Shown: positions 27,016-35,807 of the stretch, in pieces | Numbering within the stretch: position 1 is the first letter of the stretch | How the letters are laid out: each line of letters begins with the position of its first letter | NCBI RefSeq assembly: GCF_000612505.1 | Contig: NZ_CP004078.1 | Location: 1,476,001-1,540,000, forward strand | DNA length: 64,000 bases | DNA from: Paenibacillus sabinae T27 | GTDB taxonomy: Bacteria > Bacillota > Bacilli > Paenibacillales > Paenibacillaceae | Direction of reading: 5' to 3' | Made by a program: the position numbers and the translations under genes | The notes under the pieces: generated by a model | The model's input: the letters and a program-made list of their open reading frames with translations, nothing else | Told to the model about the DNA's origin: nothing | Database searches by the model: none

Positions 27016-27153
27016 GTCATGCTTTGAACTGTTTAAAGCTAAACCATTATTGCGGTGTCCATTTATAAGAGGAAGACCATATGGGTGGGGCGGGCTCTTG
27101 ATCAAAGAACCTTCCCCACCCGTACTACAACTATGAGGAAGGAGGCGTTCCAT

Positions 27154-28686
27154 ATGCAGGAATATTCGGTGGAAATGCGCGGAATTGTCAAACGTTTTGG
27201 TTCGGTTACCGCGAGCGACCAAGTCGATTTTTCGGCAAACGCGGGCGAGATACACGCGCTGCTTGGTGAGAACGGGGCGGGAAAAAGCACGGTCATGAGC
27301 ATGCTGTCGGGCGTGTACAGAGCGGATGAGGGAGAGATTCTGATTCACGGTAAACCAGCCAAGATTCGTTCTCCCAAAGACGCGGGCTTGCTCGGAGTAG
27401 GCATGGTGTTTCAGAACTTCAGACTGGTGCAGACCTTGACGGCGGCGGAAAATATCGTGCTTGGCGAAAAATCGTCTTTCTGGCGCGGGAGAAACTGGAT
27501 TAAAAACAAACATAAAGAAATTGAGGAGCTGGCGGAACGCTTCGGGCTGAAATTTCCGGTGGACCGTCCTATATGGCAGCTTTCCGTCGGAGAACAGCAG
27601 CGGGTGGAGATCGTCAAGACACTTTACCGCGGCGCTGACATTATCATCCTGGATGAGCCGACATCGGTGCTTACGCCCGGCGAGGTAGAAGGGCTGTTCA
27701 ACACGCTGCGCCGGATGAAGCAGGAAGGAAAGACCGTAATCATGACCACGCATAAAATGAAGGAGGTCATGGCGTCCTCGGACCGCATTTCCGTTATGCG
27801 CAAAGGCAAAATGATCGCGACGCTGGCCACCAAGGATACCGACGAGCGCGAGCTTGCCCGCCTGATGGTCGGCAGAGAAGTCGTGATCGAGCGGCAGGAG
27901 CGCGAAGCCACACAAGGAGAAGATCTGCTTGACGTAAGAAACTTAAGCGTCTACGCCGATCACGGCCGCAAGGCACTGGATGGCTTGTCCCTGTCGGTAA
28001 GAAAGGGAGAAATCGTCGGGGTAGCCGGAGTAGCGGGCAACGGCCAGAAGGAATTGGCCGAGGTGCTGACCGGTCTTCGTACCTGGAGAGAAGGCGAGAT
28101 TATCTTTGACGGAAGTCCGGTCAAGACCGCTTCGGTTCGCGGAGCGATTGATGCCGGTATTTCCCACGTACCCGAGAACCGCATGAAGAGCGGATTGGCG
28201 GGACGTTTGGGTTCGGTCGACAACCTGCTGTTCAAGTCGTACCGATCTGAAGAGCATTCGAAGTTCGGCATCCTGAAGGCGGCCAAGAACCGCATATGGT
28301 CCCAAGAACTGGTGCACAAATTCGATGTGAGAACGCCGGAGCTGGATACGCCAGTCCAGCATTTGTCCGGGGGCAACCAGCAGAAGCTGTTGTTCGCCCG
28401 GGAGGTTACCCACCAGCCGAAGCTGATGGTGGCCGTTCATCCGACGCAGGGTCTTGATGTCGGCGCGACGGCGGGAGTGCATGAGCTGCTTATGGAGCTT
28501 CGGGCTTCCGGGAGCGGCGTGCTGCTGATCTCGGAGGATCTGGATGAGCTGCTGCAGCTGTCGGACCGGATATTGGTCATTTATAACGGAGCAATCATTG
28601 GCGAGGAAACCCACGAGACGGCGGAGAGAGAAAGAATCGGCCTGATGATGGCGGGGATCCGCAGCAGAGAGGAGAGCTTGGTATGA
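27154..28686 (+). CDS. ABC importer ATPase with two nucleotide-binding domains (nucleoside type)
   Basis: The product has 510 residues; the ATG at 27154 is preceded by GGAAGGAGG at 8 bp, while the frame opens at 27055. Domain 1 has Walker A GENGAGKST, signature LSVGEQQRVE and Walker B IIILDEPTSVL. Domain 2 has a degenerate Walker A (GVAGNGQKE) and the signature LSGGNQQKLLFAR, the usual asymmetry of sugar/nucleoside import ATPases. It would energise the two permeases downstream. The last four bases overlap the next gene's start (ATGA). Confidence 0.93.
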   Translation: MQEYSVEMRGIVKRFGSVTASDQVDFSANAGEIHALLGENGAGKSTVMSMLSGVYRADEGEILIHGKPAKIRSPKDAGLLGVGMVFQNFRLVQTLTAAENIVLGEKSSFWRGRNWIKNKHKEIEELAERFGLKFPVDRPIWQLSVGEQQRVEIVKTLYRGADIIILDEPTSVLTPGEVEGLFNTLRRMKQEGKTVIMTTHKMKEVMASSDRISVMRKGKMIATLATKDTDERELARLMVGREVVIERQEREATQGEDLLDVRNLSVYADHGRKALDGLSLSVRKGEIVGVAGVAGNGQKELAEVLTGLRTWREGEIIFDGSPVKTASVRGAIDAGISHVPENRMKSGLAGRLGSVDNLLFKSYRSEEHSKFGILKAAKNRIWSQELVHKFDVRTPELDTPVQHLSGGNQQKLLFAREVTHQPKLMVAVHPTQGLDVGATAGVHELLMELRASGSGVLLISEDLDELLQLSDRILVIYNGAIIGEETHETAERERIGLMMAGIRSREESLV

Positions 28687-29798
28687 GCCAGGAAAAGGCA
28701 AGCGGAAGGGCGCTTCCGGGACTTGTAAAAAAAACTTCCGGAGGTCGGCTGCCCTGGCGGCTGGAATATGATCCGTCCCGCATCCGCACGCCGTGGTGGA
28801 CGCCGTTCATATCGGTGGCGCTGGCGCTTTTACTGTGCGCGGTCTTTATCTATGCCAACGGTATGAATCCGGTAACCGTCTACTTGAAAATGTTCAAGGG
28901 GGCCTTCGGAACCTCCTTCGGCATCACCGAAACTCTCGTTAAAGCCATTCCCCTGCTGTTGTGCGGTCTCGGTATCGCCGTGGCCTACCGGATATCGGTT
29001 TGGAATATCGGAGCCGAGGGCCAGTTGACGGTCGGCGCGATGGCTGCGACTGCGGTTACCATTTATTTTCCGAATCTGCCCGGCTTTTGGTCAATTCTGC
29101 TGATGCTGATCTTCGGCGTTGCCGCCGGCGCTTTCTGGGGGCTGCTCACAGCCATTCCGAAGACGCATTTCGGGGTGAACGAGCTGATCACCTCGCTCAT
29201 GCTCAACTATGTGGCATTGCTGGCCCTTGATTATGTCGTATTCGGACCGTGGAAAGATCCTAAAGGCTTCAACATGCCAGGCTCTCCGATGTTCACCGCC
29301 GCGCAATCGCTGCCTGTACTCGGATCGACACGGCTGCATATCGGTTTAATTTTAGCGCTGGTTGCGGTTGTCATTTATTACTTGATGATCCGTTTTACGC
29401 GCTGGGGCTACGAGCTTCGTCTGATCGGAGCGAACCCGACCGCTGCCCGGTACGCCGGGATTCACATTTCACGCCATATTATCATCGTTATGCTGATCAG
29501 CGGAGGACTTGCCGGTCTTGCGGGGATGGCCGAAGTATCGGGAGTTAGCCATAAACTGATGCAGGGCATTTCGCCGGGCTACGGCTATACCGCCATTATC
29601 GTGGCATGGCTCGCCAAGCTGAATCCGCTCGGGCTTGTTGTCACTTCGGTGCTGTTCGGCGGATTGATCGTCGGCGGCTTCAGCGTTCAGACCATCGGTC
29701 TGCCATCGTCCATTTCGGAAATGCTGCAGGGCGCGATCCTGTTTTTCCTGATTGCCGGCGATATGGTTGCCCGCTTCCGCATTCGCCGGGGAGCGTAG
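28683..29798 (+). CDS. ABC importer permease 1 (nucleoside type)
   Basis: The product has 371 residues. After a basic, cytosolic N-terminus (about 35 residues) it has some nine to ten membrane helices. It carries the BPD_transp_2 family motifs (WNIGAEGQLTVGAMAAT and FGVNELITSLMLNYVA, then GLAGLAGMAEVSG). It overlaps the ATPase gene by 4 bp and is followed after 22 bp by the second permease. It is the larger permease, as NupP is in the B. subtilis system. Confidence 0.92.
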   Translation: MSQEKASGRALPGLVKKTSGGRLPWRLEYDPSRIRTPWWTPFISVALALLLCAVFIYANGMNPVTVYLKMFKGAFGTSFGITETLVKAIPLLLCGLGIAVAYRISVWNIGAEGQLTVGAMAATAVTIYFPNLPGFWSILLMLIFGVAAGAFWGLLTAIPKTHFGVNELITSLMLNYVALLALDYVVFGPWKDPKGFNMPGSPMFTAAQSLPVLGSTRLHIGLILALVAVVIYYLMIRFTRWGYELRLIGANPTAARYAGIHISRHIIIVMLISGGLAGLAGMAEVSGVSHKLMQGISPGYGYTAIIVAWLAKLNPLGLVVTSVLFGGLIVGGFSVQTIGLPSSISEMLQGAILFFLIAGDMVARFRIRRGA

Positions 29799-29820
29799 CC
29801 CAAAGGAGGAGTCGAAAGAA

Positions 29821-30750
29821 ATGGATTTTGTCACACAGTTATTGATCGCCGCCATTACCGCGGGTACGCCTCTGCTATTGGCGACGCTTGGAGGCATATT
29901 AAACGAACGCGCCGGCATTATTCAGCTCGGAGCCGAGGGTCTGATGCTGATGGGAGCGGTCTCGACCTGCATTGTGTTTATTCGCACCGAAAATCTCGGA
30001 CTCGCGCTGCTCGCATCCGTTGGAGTAACGGCGCTGCTGGGTCTGGTTCATGCCTTCCTGAGCATTACGCTCCGGGCCAACCAGACGATGTCTGGTCTTG
30101 CAATGACACTGTTCGGCAGCGGCTTTAGCGCTTATCTTGGCAAGTCGATCAGCGGCAACCCGCTGCCCGGCAAGTTGCCGAGGCTGCATCTGGACTTTTT
30201 GAATCCGATTCCGGTGATTGGCCCTATTTTTGGTAATTTGGACGTTTTGACCTGGTTAAGCTTCGCGCTTGTTATTGTGCTTCATCTGCTCATTCACCGC
30301 ACCTCCTTCGGGCTGCACCTGCGGGCGGTCGGAGACAGTCCGGCCACCGCGGATGTCATGGGCGTCCACGTCCGGCTGATCCGTTACGGGTATGTTACCG
30401 TCGGAGCCATGCTGATTGGCCTTGCGGGAGCGGATATGGTCCTGACCGTCGCTCCGACCTGGAATGAAGGGCTGACGGCAGGCAGAGGCTGGATCGCGGT
30501 TGGTCTCGTGATTTTTGCCCGGTGGAATCCGGTAAGAGCGCTGCTATGCGCCTACTTCTTCGGAGCGCTGGATTCACTCGGTTTCCGCATGCAGCTGCTC
30601 GGCAGCGCCATTCCGCCTTATTTCCTGAAAATGATCCCGTATATCGTAACGATTCTTGTCCTGATGTATTTGGGATACCGCAATCGCAACAAGCCTTCCG
30701 GCACGCCGGAATCGCTGGGTGTTCCTTACGTTCGGGAGCAGCGGTTCTAG
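29821..30750 (+). CDS. ABC importer permease 2 (nucleoside type)
   Basis: The product has 309 residues from the ATG at 29821, chosen for the AAAGGAGGAG site upstream; the frame opens at 29752. It contains about nine membrane helices with family motifs (TPLLLATLGGILNERAGIIQLGAEG and LRANQTMSGLAMTLFG). It pairs with the permease before it. The importer operon ends here, with the xanthine dehydrogenase subunits following 54 bp on, so a shared transcript is likely. Confidence 0.92.
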   Translation: MDFVTQLLIAAITAGTPLLLATLGGILNERAGIIQLGAEGLMLMGAVSTCIVFIRTENLGLALLASVGVTALLGLVHAFLSITLRANQTMSGLAMTLFGSGFSAYLGKSISGNPLPGKLPRLHLDFLNPIPVIGPIFGNLDVLTWLSFALVIVLHLLIHRTSFGLHLRAVGDSPATADVMGVHVRLIRYGYVTVGAMLIGLAGADMVLTVAPTWNEGLTAGRGWIAVGLVIFARWNPVRALLCAYFFGALDSLGFRMQLLGSAIPPYFLKMIPYIVTILVLMYLGYRNRNKPSGTPESLGVPYVREQRF

Positions 30751-30804
30751 CGCCGCGAGGCGGTCTTGAGATAGCTGAATAACTTTAAAAAGGGAGGGGA
30801 GCTT

Positions 30805-31707
30805 ATGGAAGCTTTGCGTGACGAGCCGCTGTGGACGCCGGCTGTTCATCGGCCCCGCAGCCTGCATGAGGCATGGGAGCTGAAACGGACGCTCGGCGCG
30901 GATGGCGTCTATGTCTCCGGAAGCACTCTGCTGCGGACGCAGTGGGAAGCCGGAACGGTCGCCATGCCGAAGGCGCTGATCGATTTGCGAGGGATTAATG
31001 GCCTCTCGGATATTGATGAAGATGGCGGAAGGCTATCCATCGGCGCCCTTGCCGACTTGTCCCGGTGCCGGCGAAACGCCGCGCTGGGACAAACGGCGCC
31101 CGCCGTTCAGGAGGCGGTCCGCTGCATCGCCGCTCCGGCGGTGCGCAATCTGGCGACGATTGGCGGCAATATCGCAGCTGGCGTCGGCGATTGTCTTCCC
31201 GCGCTGCTTGTCTGCGATGCGGAGCTGACCGTTTTTGACGGCAAGTTCCAGAGCCGCAGGCGGATGGAGGATTGGCTGGCCGAACGGTGGAGCGGAACGC
31301 TTCCGCCAGAGGAAATCCTGACGGGGCTATGGCTTGCGCCCCCAGCAGGTCCTTCGGGAAACAGGCGGATTGAGATCTTCCGCAAAGTCGGCCGAAGGGA
31401 AGCGTTCACGCCATCGCTGGTTACAGTGGCGATAGGGGGTTTTATTGACAGTGAGGGGCGCCTCAGCGGCGTGAAGATCGCGGCTGGAGGAGGAAGCGGC
31501 CGCCCGCAGCGGCTTAGCCGAGCTGAAGCGCTGCTGGAAGGGGCCGATATCGGTCCGGAGCTGCTGGCTTCGGTATACGAGGCGGTATTCTCGCAGTTTG
31601 ATACTTACGGTGATCCTTTTGTGACGGTGGAATATAAGAAAAAGACAGCAGGCAATCTTCTTGTTGCTGAGCTATGGAAGGCTTTGGAAGAAAACGCTGG
31701 AAAATAA
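30805..31707 (+). CDS. pucC: Xanthine dehydrogenase, FAD-binding subunit
   Basis: The product has 300 residues. The FAD-binding domain shows LGADGVYVSGSTLLRTQW and the conserved AAPAVRNLATIGGNIA plus GDCLPALLVCDAEL. The C-terminal part holds the CO dehydrogenase flavoprotein C domain (RKVGRREAFTPSLVTVA). It passes electrons from the 2Fe-2S subunit through FAD to NAD+. GGGAGGGGAG precedes the ATG. The three subunits are ordered FAD, Mo, FeS, as in B. subtilis pucCDE. Confidence 0.93.
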   Translation: MEALRDEPLWTPAVHRPRSLHEAWELKRTLGADGVYVSGSTLLRTQWEAGTVAMPKALIDLRGINGLSDIDEDGGRLSIGALADLSRCRRNAALGQTAPAVQEAVRCIAAPAVRNLATIGGNIAAGVGDCLPALLVCDAELTVFDGKFQSRRRMEDWLAERWSGTLPPEEILTGLWLAPPAGPSGNRRIEIFRKVGRREAFTPSLVTVAIGGFIDSEGRLSGVKIAAGGGSGRPQRLSRAEALLEGADIGPELLASVYEAVFSQFDTYGDPFVTVEYKKKTAGNLLVAELWKALEENAGK

Positions 31708-31776
31708 AAGGCGGACATTCATGTAACACGGAGAGAGGGCGAGGATTACCGGAGCTATTGAAAGGGGAGAGGGAAA

Positions 31777-34050
31777 ATGCTGCTAAGCAGAGAATCCAGC
31801 GGGGGCCGGTGGAGAACACGGCCCGACGGAATGGAAAAAGTCACCGGCACACTGCAGTATTTAACCGATATGAGCGCAGAAGGCATGCTGGTCGGCAGAG
31901 TTCTTCGCAGCCATCAGGTTCATGCCCGGATTCTGGCTCTGCGCACGGAGAAGGCGGCCGCCGTACCGGGCGTGCATGCCGTAATCACGCATGAGGATGT
32001 TCCCGGCTTGAACGGCTTCGGCATCGCCCTTCCGCATCAGCCGGTATTCTGTGAAGACCGGGTCCGGTACACCGGCGATGCGATCGCTGCGGTAGCCGCA
32101 GACAGCGACGAAATTGCAGAATATGCGCTGTCTCTGATCGAGGTGGATTACGAGCTGCTTCCTGTTATTACAGACCCTGAGGAAGCCATGAAAGAGGATG
32201 CTGTCCTGCTGCATCCCGAAGGCAATGTGCTGCATCATACCGAATACCGTAAAGGCAATCTGTCCGAAGCTTTTGCGAAGTGCGCCTATGTGACGGAGGA
32301 GACATATTTTACGCCCCGTCAAATGCATACGTATATGGAAACCGAAGGCGGACTCTTTATTCCTGAAGACTATGGCCGCCTGACCGTATACTCGGCCACG
32401 CAGCACGGCCTGATGGACCGCAAGCAGTTGTCCCGGATTCTGGAGATGCCGGAGGAGAGCATCCGCGTCGTATCGAGTCCGATCGGGGGATCGTTCGGAG
32501 GCAAAGACGAGCTGAACGTTCAGCCATACGGCGCTCTTCTGGCGCTTCGCACGGGCAAGCCGGTACGGCTGCATAATTCCCGCGCCGAATCCGTCCGGGC
32601 GGGGCTCAAGCGCCACCCCATGAAGATCACCATGAAGACCGGCTGCGACAAGGACGGCCGGCTGCTGGCCCATCAGGTAAGGATTGTCTCGGACACCGGG
32701 GCCTACGCCACGCTTGGAACCGAGGTGCTGAATTTCGCTACGGAGCATGTGATGGGTCCTTACCTGATTGAACATATGGACGTCGAAGGCTTCTGCGTCT
32801 ATACAAACAATGGCGTTTCCGGCGAATTCCGCGGATTTGGCGGGAATCAGGCCATCTTCGCCGTTGAAGGACAGATCGACCGGCTGGCTGAAGCTGCGGG
32901 CATCGATCCGTGGGAAATGCGTCTACGGAATCTAAGGAGATACGGCGATCCCGGACCGCTGGGGCAGCCAATCGTCCAGACGCACGGAGCCATGCAGGTA
33001 TGGGAGGCGCTGGCCGCCGCTTCGCTGATGGCGGAGAGAAAGAACGGGCCGGGCCGGGACGCCAGGGACCCTTGGACGGTAACCGGCGTCGGTGCGGCCA
33101 TCGCCATGCACGGAGCCGGGCTCGGCAAGGGGATTCCCGATCCGGCCGGGGGCAGGCTCTGCCTGGCGCTTGACGGCAAAATCGAGGCCGTATTCGGCTA
33201 CGAGGAGTTCGGCCAAGGGCTAATCGCCACGATGGAGCAGATGCTGATCGAGCAGTACGGATTTGGCGCCGATGATTTGAGGATCATTATCGGCGATACC
33301 GATGTCGTGCCCGACAGCGGTTCAAGCACGGCGTCCAGAGCGACCAGCATGATGTGGATGGCGCTGCGCAGGCTGCACCCCGATTTTACCGCCCGGCTGG
33401 CGGAAGCGGCCGAATCGGCTTCCGGCGTAAGCGGCCTGACTGCGGGACCCGGAGGAATGTGGAAAGGAAGCAAGCTGATCCTATCCTACACTGATCTTGC
33501 CCGTACTCTGAATGAACCTATTGTGTGCGAAACCGTGTTCGATTATCCAACAACGTCTCTTGAACGGGTGGGCGCCCATTTTCTCTATACGTACTCGGCG
33601 ATTGCGGTTAAAGTTGAGGTTAATCTGCTGACAGGCTGTGCGCGGGTCGTTGACCAGTATCATGCGGTTGCCGCCGGGCCGGTTGCCAATCCGCAAGGGT
33701 ATTTGGGGCAAATCGAGGGCGGCAGCAGCATGGCTGTCGGCTTCACGCTAACGGAGGATGCCTTGATGAACGAGGGCTCCTATGTTACAAAGAATCTGGA
33801 TACGTACATTATTCCGACGATTGCCGATATGAGCGGCGTTCAGGTGGAGGCGATCGAGGATTTGCCGGATCATGATACTTACGGCCCCCGCGGCGTAGGT
33901 GAAATCGGCTCGGTGAATCTGGCTCCCGCAGTCGCTTCTGCCATCTTCCAGGCGGTAGGCAAGCGGGTGACCCGGCTGCCGATTGAGCCCGAATTTCTGC
34001 AGGAAACTCCGTTTATACCACAGAAGGCGGTGAATGCGAATGTTGGATAA
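31777..34050 (+). CDS. pucD: Xanthine dehydrogenase, molybdopterin-binding subunit
   Basis: The catalytic subunit, 757 residues, hydroxylates hypoxanthine and xanthine to urate at the molybdenum centre. Visible motifs are the N-terminal 'hammerhead' (GKVTGTLQYLTDM-like at 20-35 and VHAVITHEDVPG), the cofactor-binding GGSFGGKDE, the GEFRGFGGNQA loop and GQGLIATMEQML. The catalytic Glu is in GVGEIGSVNLAPA near the C-terminus. Length and order of motifs are normal for the family. AAAGGGGAGAGGG precedes the ATG. The 3' end overlaps the FeS subunit gene by 17 bp. Confidence 0.95.
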   Translation: MLLSRESSGGRWRTRPDGMEKVTGTLQYLTDMSAEGMLVGRVLRSHQVHARILALRTEKAAAVPGVHAVITHEDVPGLNGFGIALPHQPVFCEDRVRYTGDAIAAVAADSDEIAEYALSLIEVDYELLPVITDPEEAMKEDAVLLHPEGNVLHHTEYRKGNLSEAFAKCAYVTEETYFTPRQMHTYMETEGGLFIPEDYGRLTVYSATQHGLMDRKQLSRILEMPEESIRVVSSPIGGSFGGKDELNVQPYGALLALRTGKPVRLHNSRAESVRAGLKRHPMKITMKTGCDKDGRLLAHQVRIVSDTGAYATLGTEVLNFATEHVMGPYLIEHMDVEGFCVYTNNGVSGEFRGFGGNQAIFAVEGQIDRLAEAAGIDPWEMRLRNLRRYGDPGPLGQPIVQTHGAMQVWEALAAASLMAERKNGPGRDARDPWTVTGVGAAIAMHGAGLGKGIPDPAGGRLCLALDGKIEAVFGYEEFGQGLIATMEQMLIEQYGFGADDLRIIIGDTDVVPDSGSSTASRATSMMWMALRRLHPDFTARLAEAAESASGVSGLTAGPGGMWKGSKLILSYTDLARTLNEPIVCETVFDYPTTSLERVGAHFLYTYSAIAVKVEVNLLTGCARVVDQYHAVAAGPVANPQGYLGQIEGGSSMAVGFTLTEDALMNEGSYVTKNLDTYIIPTIADMSGVQVEAIEDLPDHDTYGPRGVGEIGSVNLAPAVASAIFQAVGKRVTRLPIEPEFLQETPFIPQKAVNANVG

Positions 34051-34675
34051 ACACGCAGCCAATCCGGGAAAACGGAATGATCATCTTCCAGAGCCGGATC
34101 GGGATAACGAAGAGAGTCGCTGTATGCCGGATGGTGCCGAGGCTGCATCAGGGATGCTGAACCAACCGAATTCCGCTGAATCAGGCCGTTCGGGCGAAGC
34201 CGGGGAGAAGCTGATCAAGCTTACCTGCCGCATCAACGGTCAGCCGGTGACTGCCGAGGTTCCGCCTTCGAGGCGTCTTCTGACAGTGCTGCGCGAAGAG
34301 CTCGGGCTTACCGGCACGAAGCGTTCCTGCGAGATTGGGCGCTGCGGCGCCTGTATGGTGCTGCTCGACGGCCGTCCGGTCAATTCCTGTCTGACGATGG
34401 CCTACCAATGCGAGGGAGCCGAGATCACGACGATTGAAGGCTTGAGCAGCGGCGGATTGCATCCGGTGCAGCAGGCTTTTTTGGAGGAAGGCGGTTTTCA
34501 ATGCGGTTATTGTACGCCAGGGATGGTGGTTTCGGTGGTCGCCCTGCTTGCGGAAAATCCGAAGCCGTCCCCGGAAGAGATTAAAGAGGCGCTGTCAGGC
34601 AATTTATGCCGGTGCACCGGATATGGCGGCATTATACGGGCCGTAAACAAAGCAATTGAAAAAGGAGTAGGATAA
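34034..34675 (+). CDS. pucE: Xanthine dehydrogenase, 2Fe-2S subunit with long N-terminal extension
   Basis: The product has 213 residues from the ATG at 34034, or two fewer from the ATG at 34040. The core domain carries both 2Fe-2S sets: CEIGRCGACMVLLDG with a later Cys in NSCLTM, and QCGYC with LCRCTGY. The conserved core begins at about residue 60 (KLTCRINGQPVTAEV). The first ~59 residues are a polar, probably disordered extension (NHLPEPDRD-like, rich in N, G, S, E) absent from typical ~160-170-residue subunits. No alternative start with a clear ribosome site was found inside it. It passes electrons from Mo to FAD. Confidence 0.92.
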   Translation: MRMLDKHAANPGKRNDHLPEPDRDNEESRCMPDGAEAASGMLNQPNSAESGRSGEAGEKLIKLTCRINGQPVTAEVPPSRRLLTVLREELGLTGTKRSCEIGRCGACMVLLDGRPVNSCLTMAYQCEGAEITTIEGLSSGGLHPVQQAFLEEGGFQCGYCTPGMVVSVVALLAENPKPSPEEIKEALSGNLCRCTGYGGIIRAVNKAIEKGVG

Positions 34676-34678
34676 ACG

Positions 34679-35194
34679 ATGGCAATCCCCGCTTCACCTC
34701 TTACGCTTTCAGAAATCAACGGAATGAACAACGAAGAGTTTGTGGAGACGCTTGGCGGTATTTTTGAGCATTCACCGTGGGTTGCCGAATCGGCTTACAC
34801 TTCCCGTCCTTTCGGATCGGTTGGCGAACTGCATGATGCGATGACGGAAGCTGTCCGAAGCGCGAGCCAAGAGAAGACGCTGTCGTTGCTGCGGGCTCAC
34901 CCCGATCTTGCGACCAGACTTCAGGTTACGCCGCTGTCGGCTGCGGAGCAGAAAGGCGCAGGGCTTGACCGGCTAACCCCGGAGGAATTCGAATTGTTAA
35001 GCGATTTGAACAAGAAGTATACCGAGAAGTTTCATTTTCCATTCATTCTGGCCGTCCGCGGCAAAAATAAAGACGATATCATCCAATCCATCAGCGAGCG
35101 TGTTAACCTTCCGGCTGAGGAGGAATGGAACCGCGCGTTGTTTGAAATCGGCAAAATTACGAGATTCCGCCTTGATGATCTGCTAACGAAATAA
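34679..35194 (+). CDS. uraD: OHCU decarboxylase (stand-alone UraD)
   Basis: The product has 171 residues. It decarboxylates 2-oxo-4-hydroxy-4-carboxy-5-ureidoimidazoline to S-allantoin, the last step of urate oxidation. Family motifs are FVETLGGIFEHSPWVAE, LLRAHPDLATRL with the catalytic His, and the LNKKYTEKFHFPFILAVRGK segment. In B. subtilis this domain is fused to uricase in PucL; here it ends after the decarboxylase and no uricase domain follows. It starts 3 bp after the FeS subunit stop. Confidence 0.93.
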   Translation: MAIPASPLTLSEINGMNNEEFVETLGGIFEHSPWVAESAYTSRPFGSVGELHDAMTEAVRSASQEKTLSLLRAHPDLATRLQVTPLSAAEQKGAGLDRLTPEEFELLSDLNKKYTEKFHFPFILAVRGKNKDDIIQSISERVNLPAEEEWNRALFEIGKITRFRLDDLLTK

Positions 35195-35394
35195 ACGAAA
35201 GTGAATAAGCCTGCAGCAACCATGCATCCTTAATTATCATTCAACTATCAAATGGGGCGTTCAGAGTTAAAGGGAAACTTGAAAATTGGGCAGTGTATCC
35301 CCAGCTTACTAATGAGTATTTTCACCAAAACTACCATGACACGCAATGATATATCGCACGTTCATAATCACGATTGTTAAAGGGAGGTGGCGGC

Positions 35395-35745
35395 ATGAGC
35401 GGACGTTTGACCACACACGTGCTCGATCTGGTACAGGGGATTCCTGCCTCTGGGGTCTTCTTGCAGCTAAGGCGGCTGGAGAACGGAGAGAGTCTTCTGC
35501 TCCGCGAAGCGGTTACGAATGAGGATGGAAGGCTGGTTGCTCCTTTGCTGGAGGATGCGGAGATGAAGCCTGGCGAATATGAGCTTCTGTTCCACGCGGG
35601 AGATTATTTTCGGAAAAAGGATCAAGGCACCAGCGGTTTTCTCGATTTGATCCCGATCCGTTTCCATATCGGCGGCGAAGGCGGCCACTATCATGTTCCG
35701 CTTCTGCTTGCTCCCGGAGGATACAGCACCTATCGCGGAAGCTGA
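35395..35745 (+). CDS. hiuH: 5-hydroxyisourate hydrolase
   Basis: The product has 116 residues from the ATG at 35395 (AGGGAGGTGG just upstream); an upstream TTG at 35374 is in frame but not needed. It is a transthyretin-like protein that opens 5-hydroxyisourate to OHCU. The N-terminal signature LTTHVLDLVQGIPASG (with His) and the C-terminal YRGS tetrapeptide, hallmarks separating HIUase from transthyretin, are both present. It equals B. subtilis PucM. A gap of 200 bp separates it from uraD, longer than other spacings in the series, so a separate promoter is possible. Confidence 0.95.
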   Translation: MSGRLTTHVLDLVQGIPASGVFLQLRRLENGESLLLREAVTNEDGRLVAPLLEDAEMKPGEYELLFHAGDYFRKKDQGTSGFLDLIPIRFHIGGEGGHYHVPLLLAPGGYSTYRGS

Positions 35746-35807
35746 ATACCGGACTATTTGCCAAAAGAACATTTGAAAAAATTGACGACGACGGGAGGGA
35801 ACGGAAC

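Noticed and set aside
25960..27915. 651-codon minus-strand frame opposite the importer lipoprotein and ATPase
   Set aside because: Antisense shadow of two clear genes; no motif.
35195..35394. Uricase remnant between uraD and hiuH
   Set aside because: The 200-bp gap has stops in all frames and no uricase-like motif.
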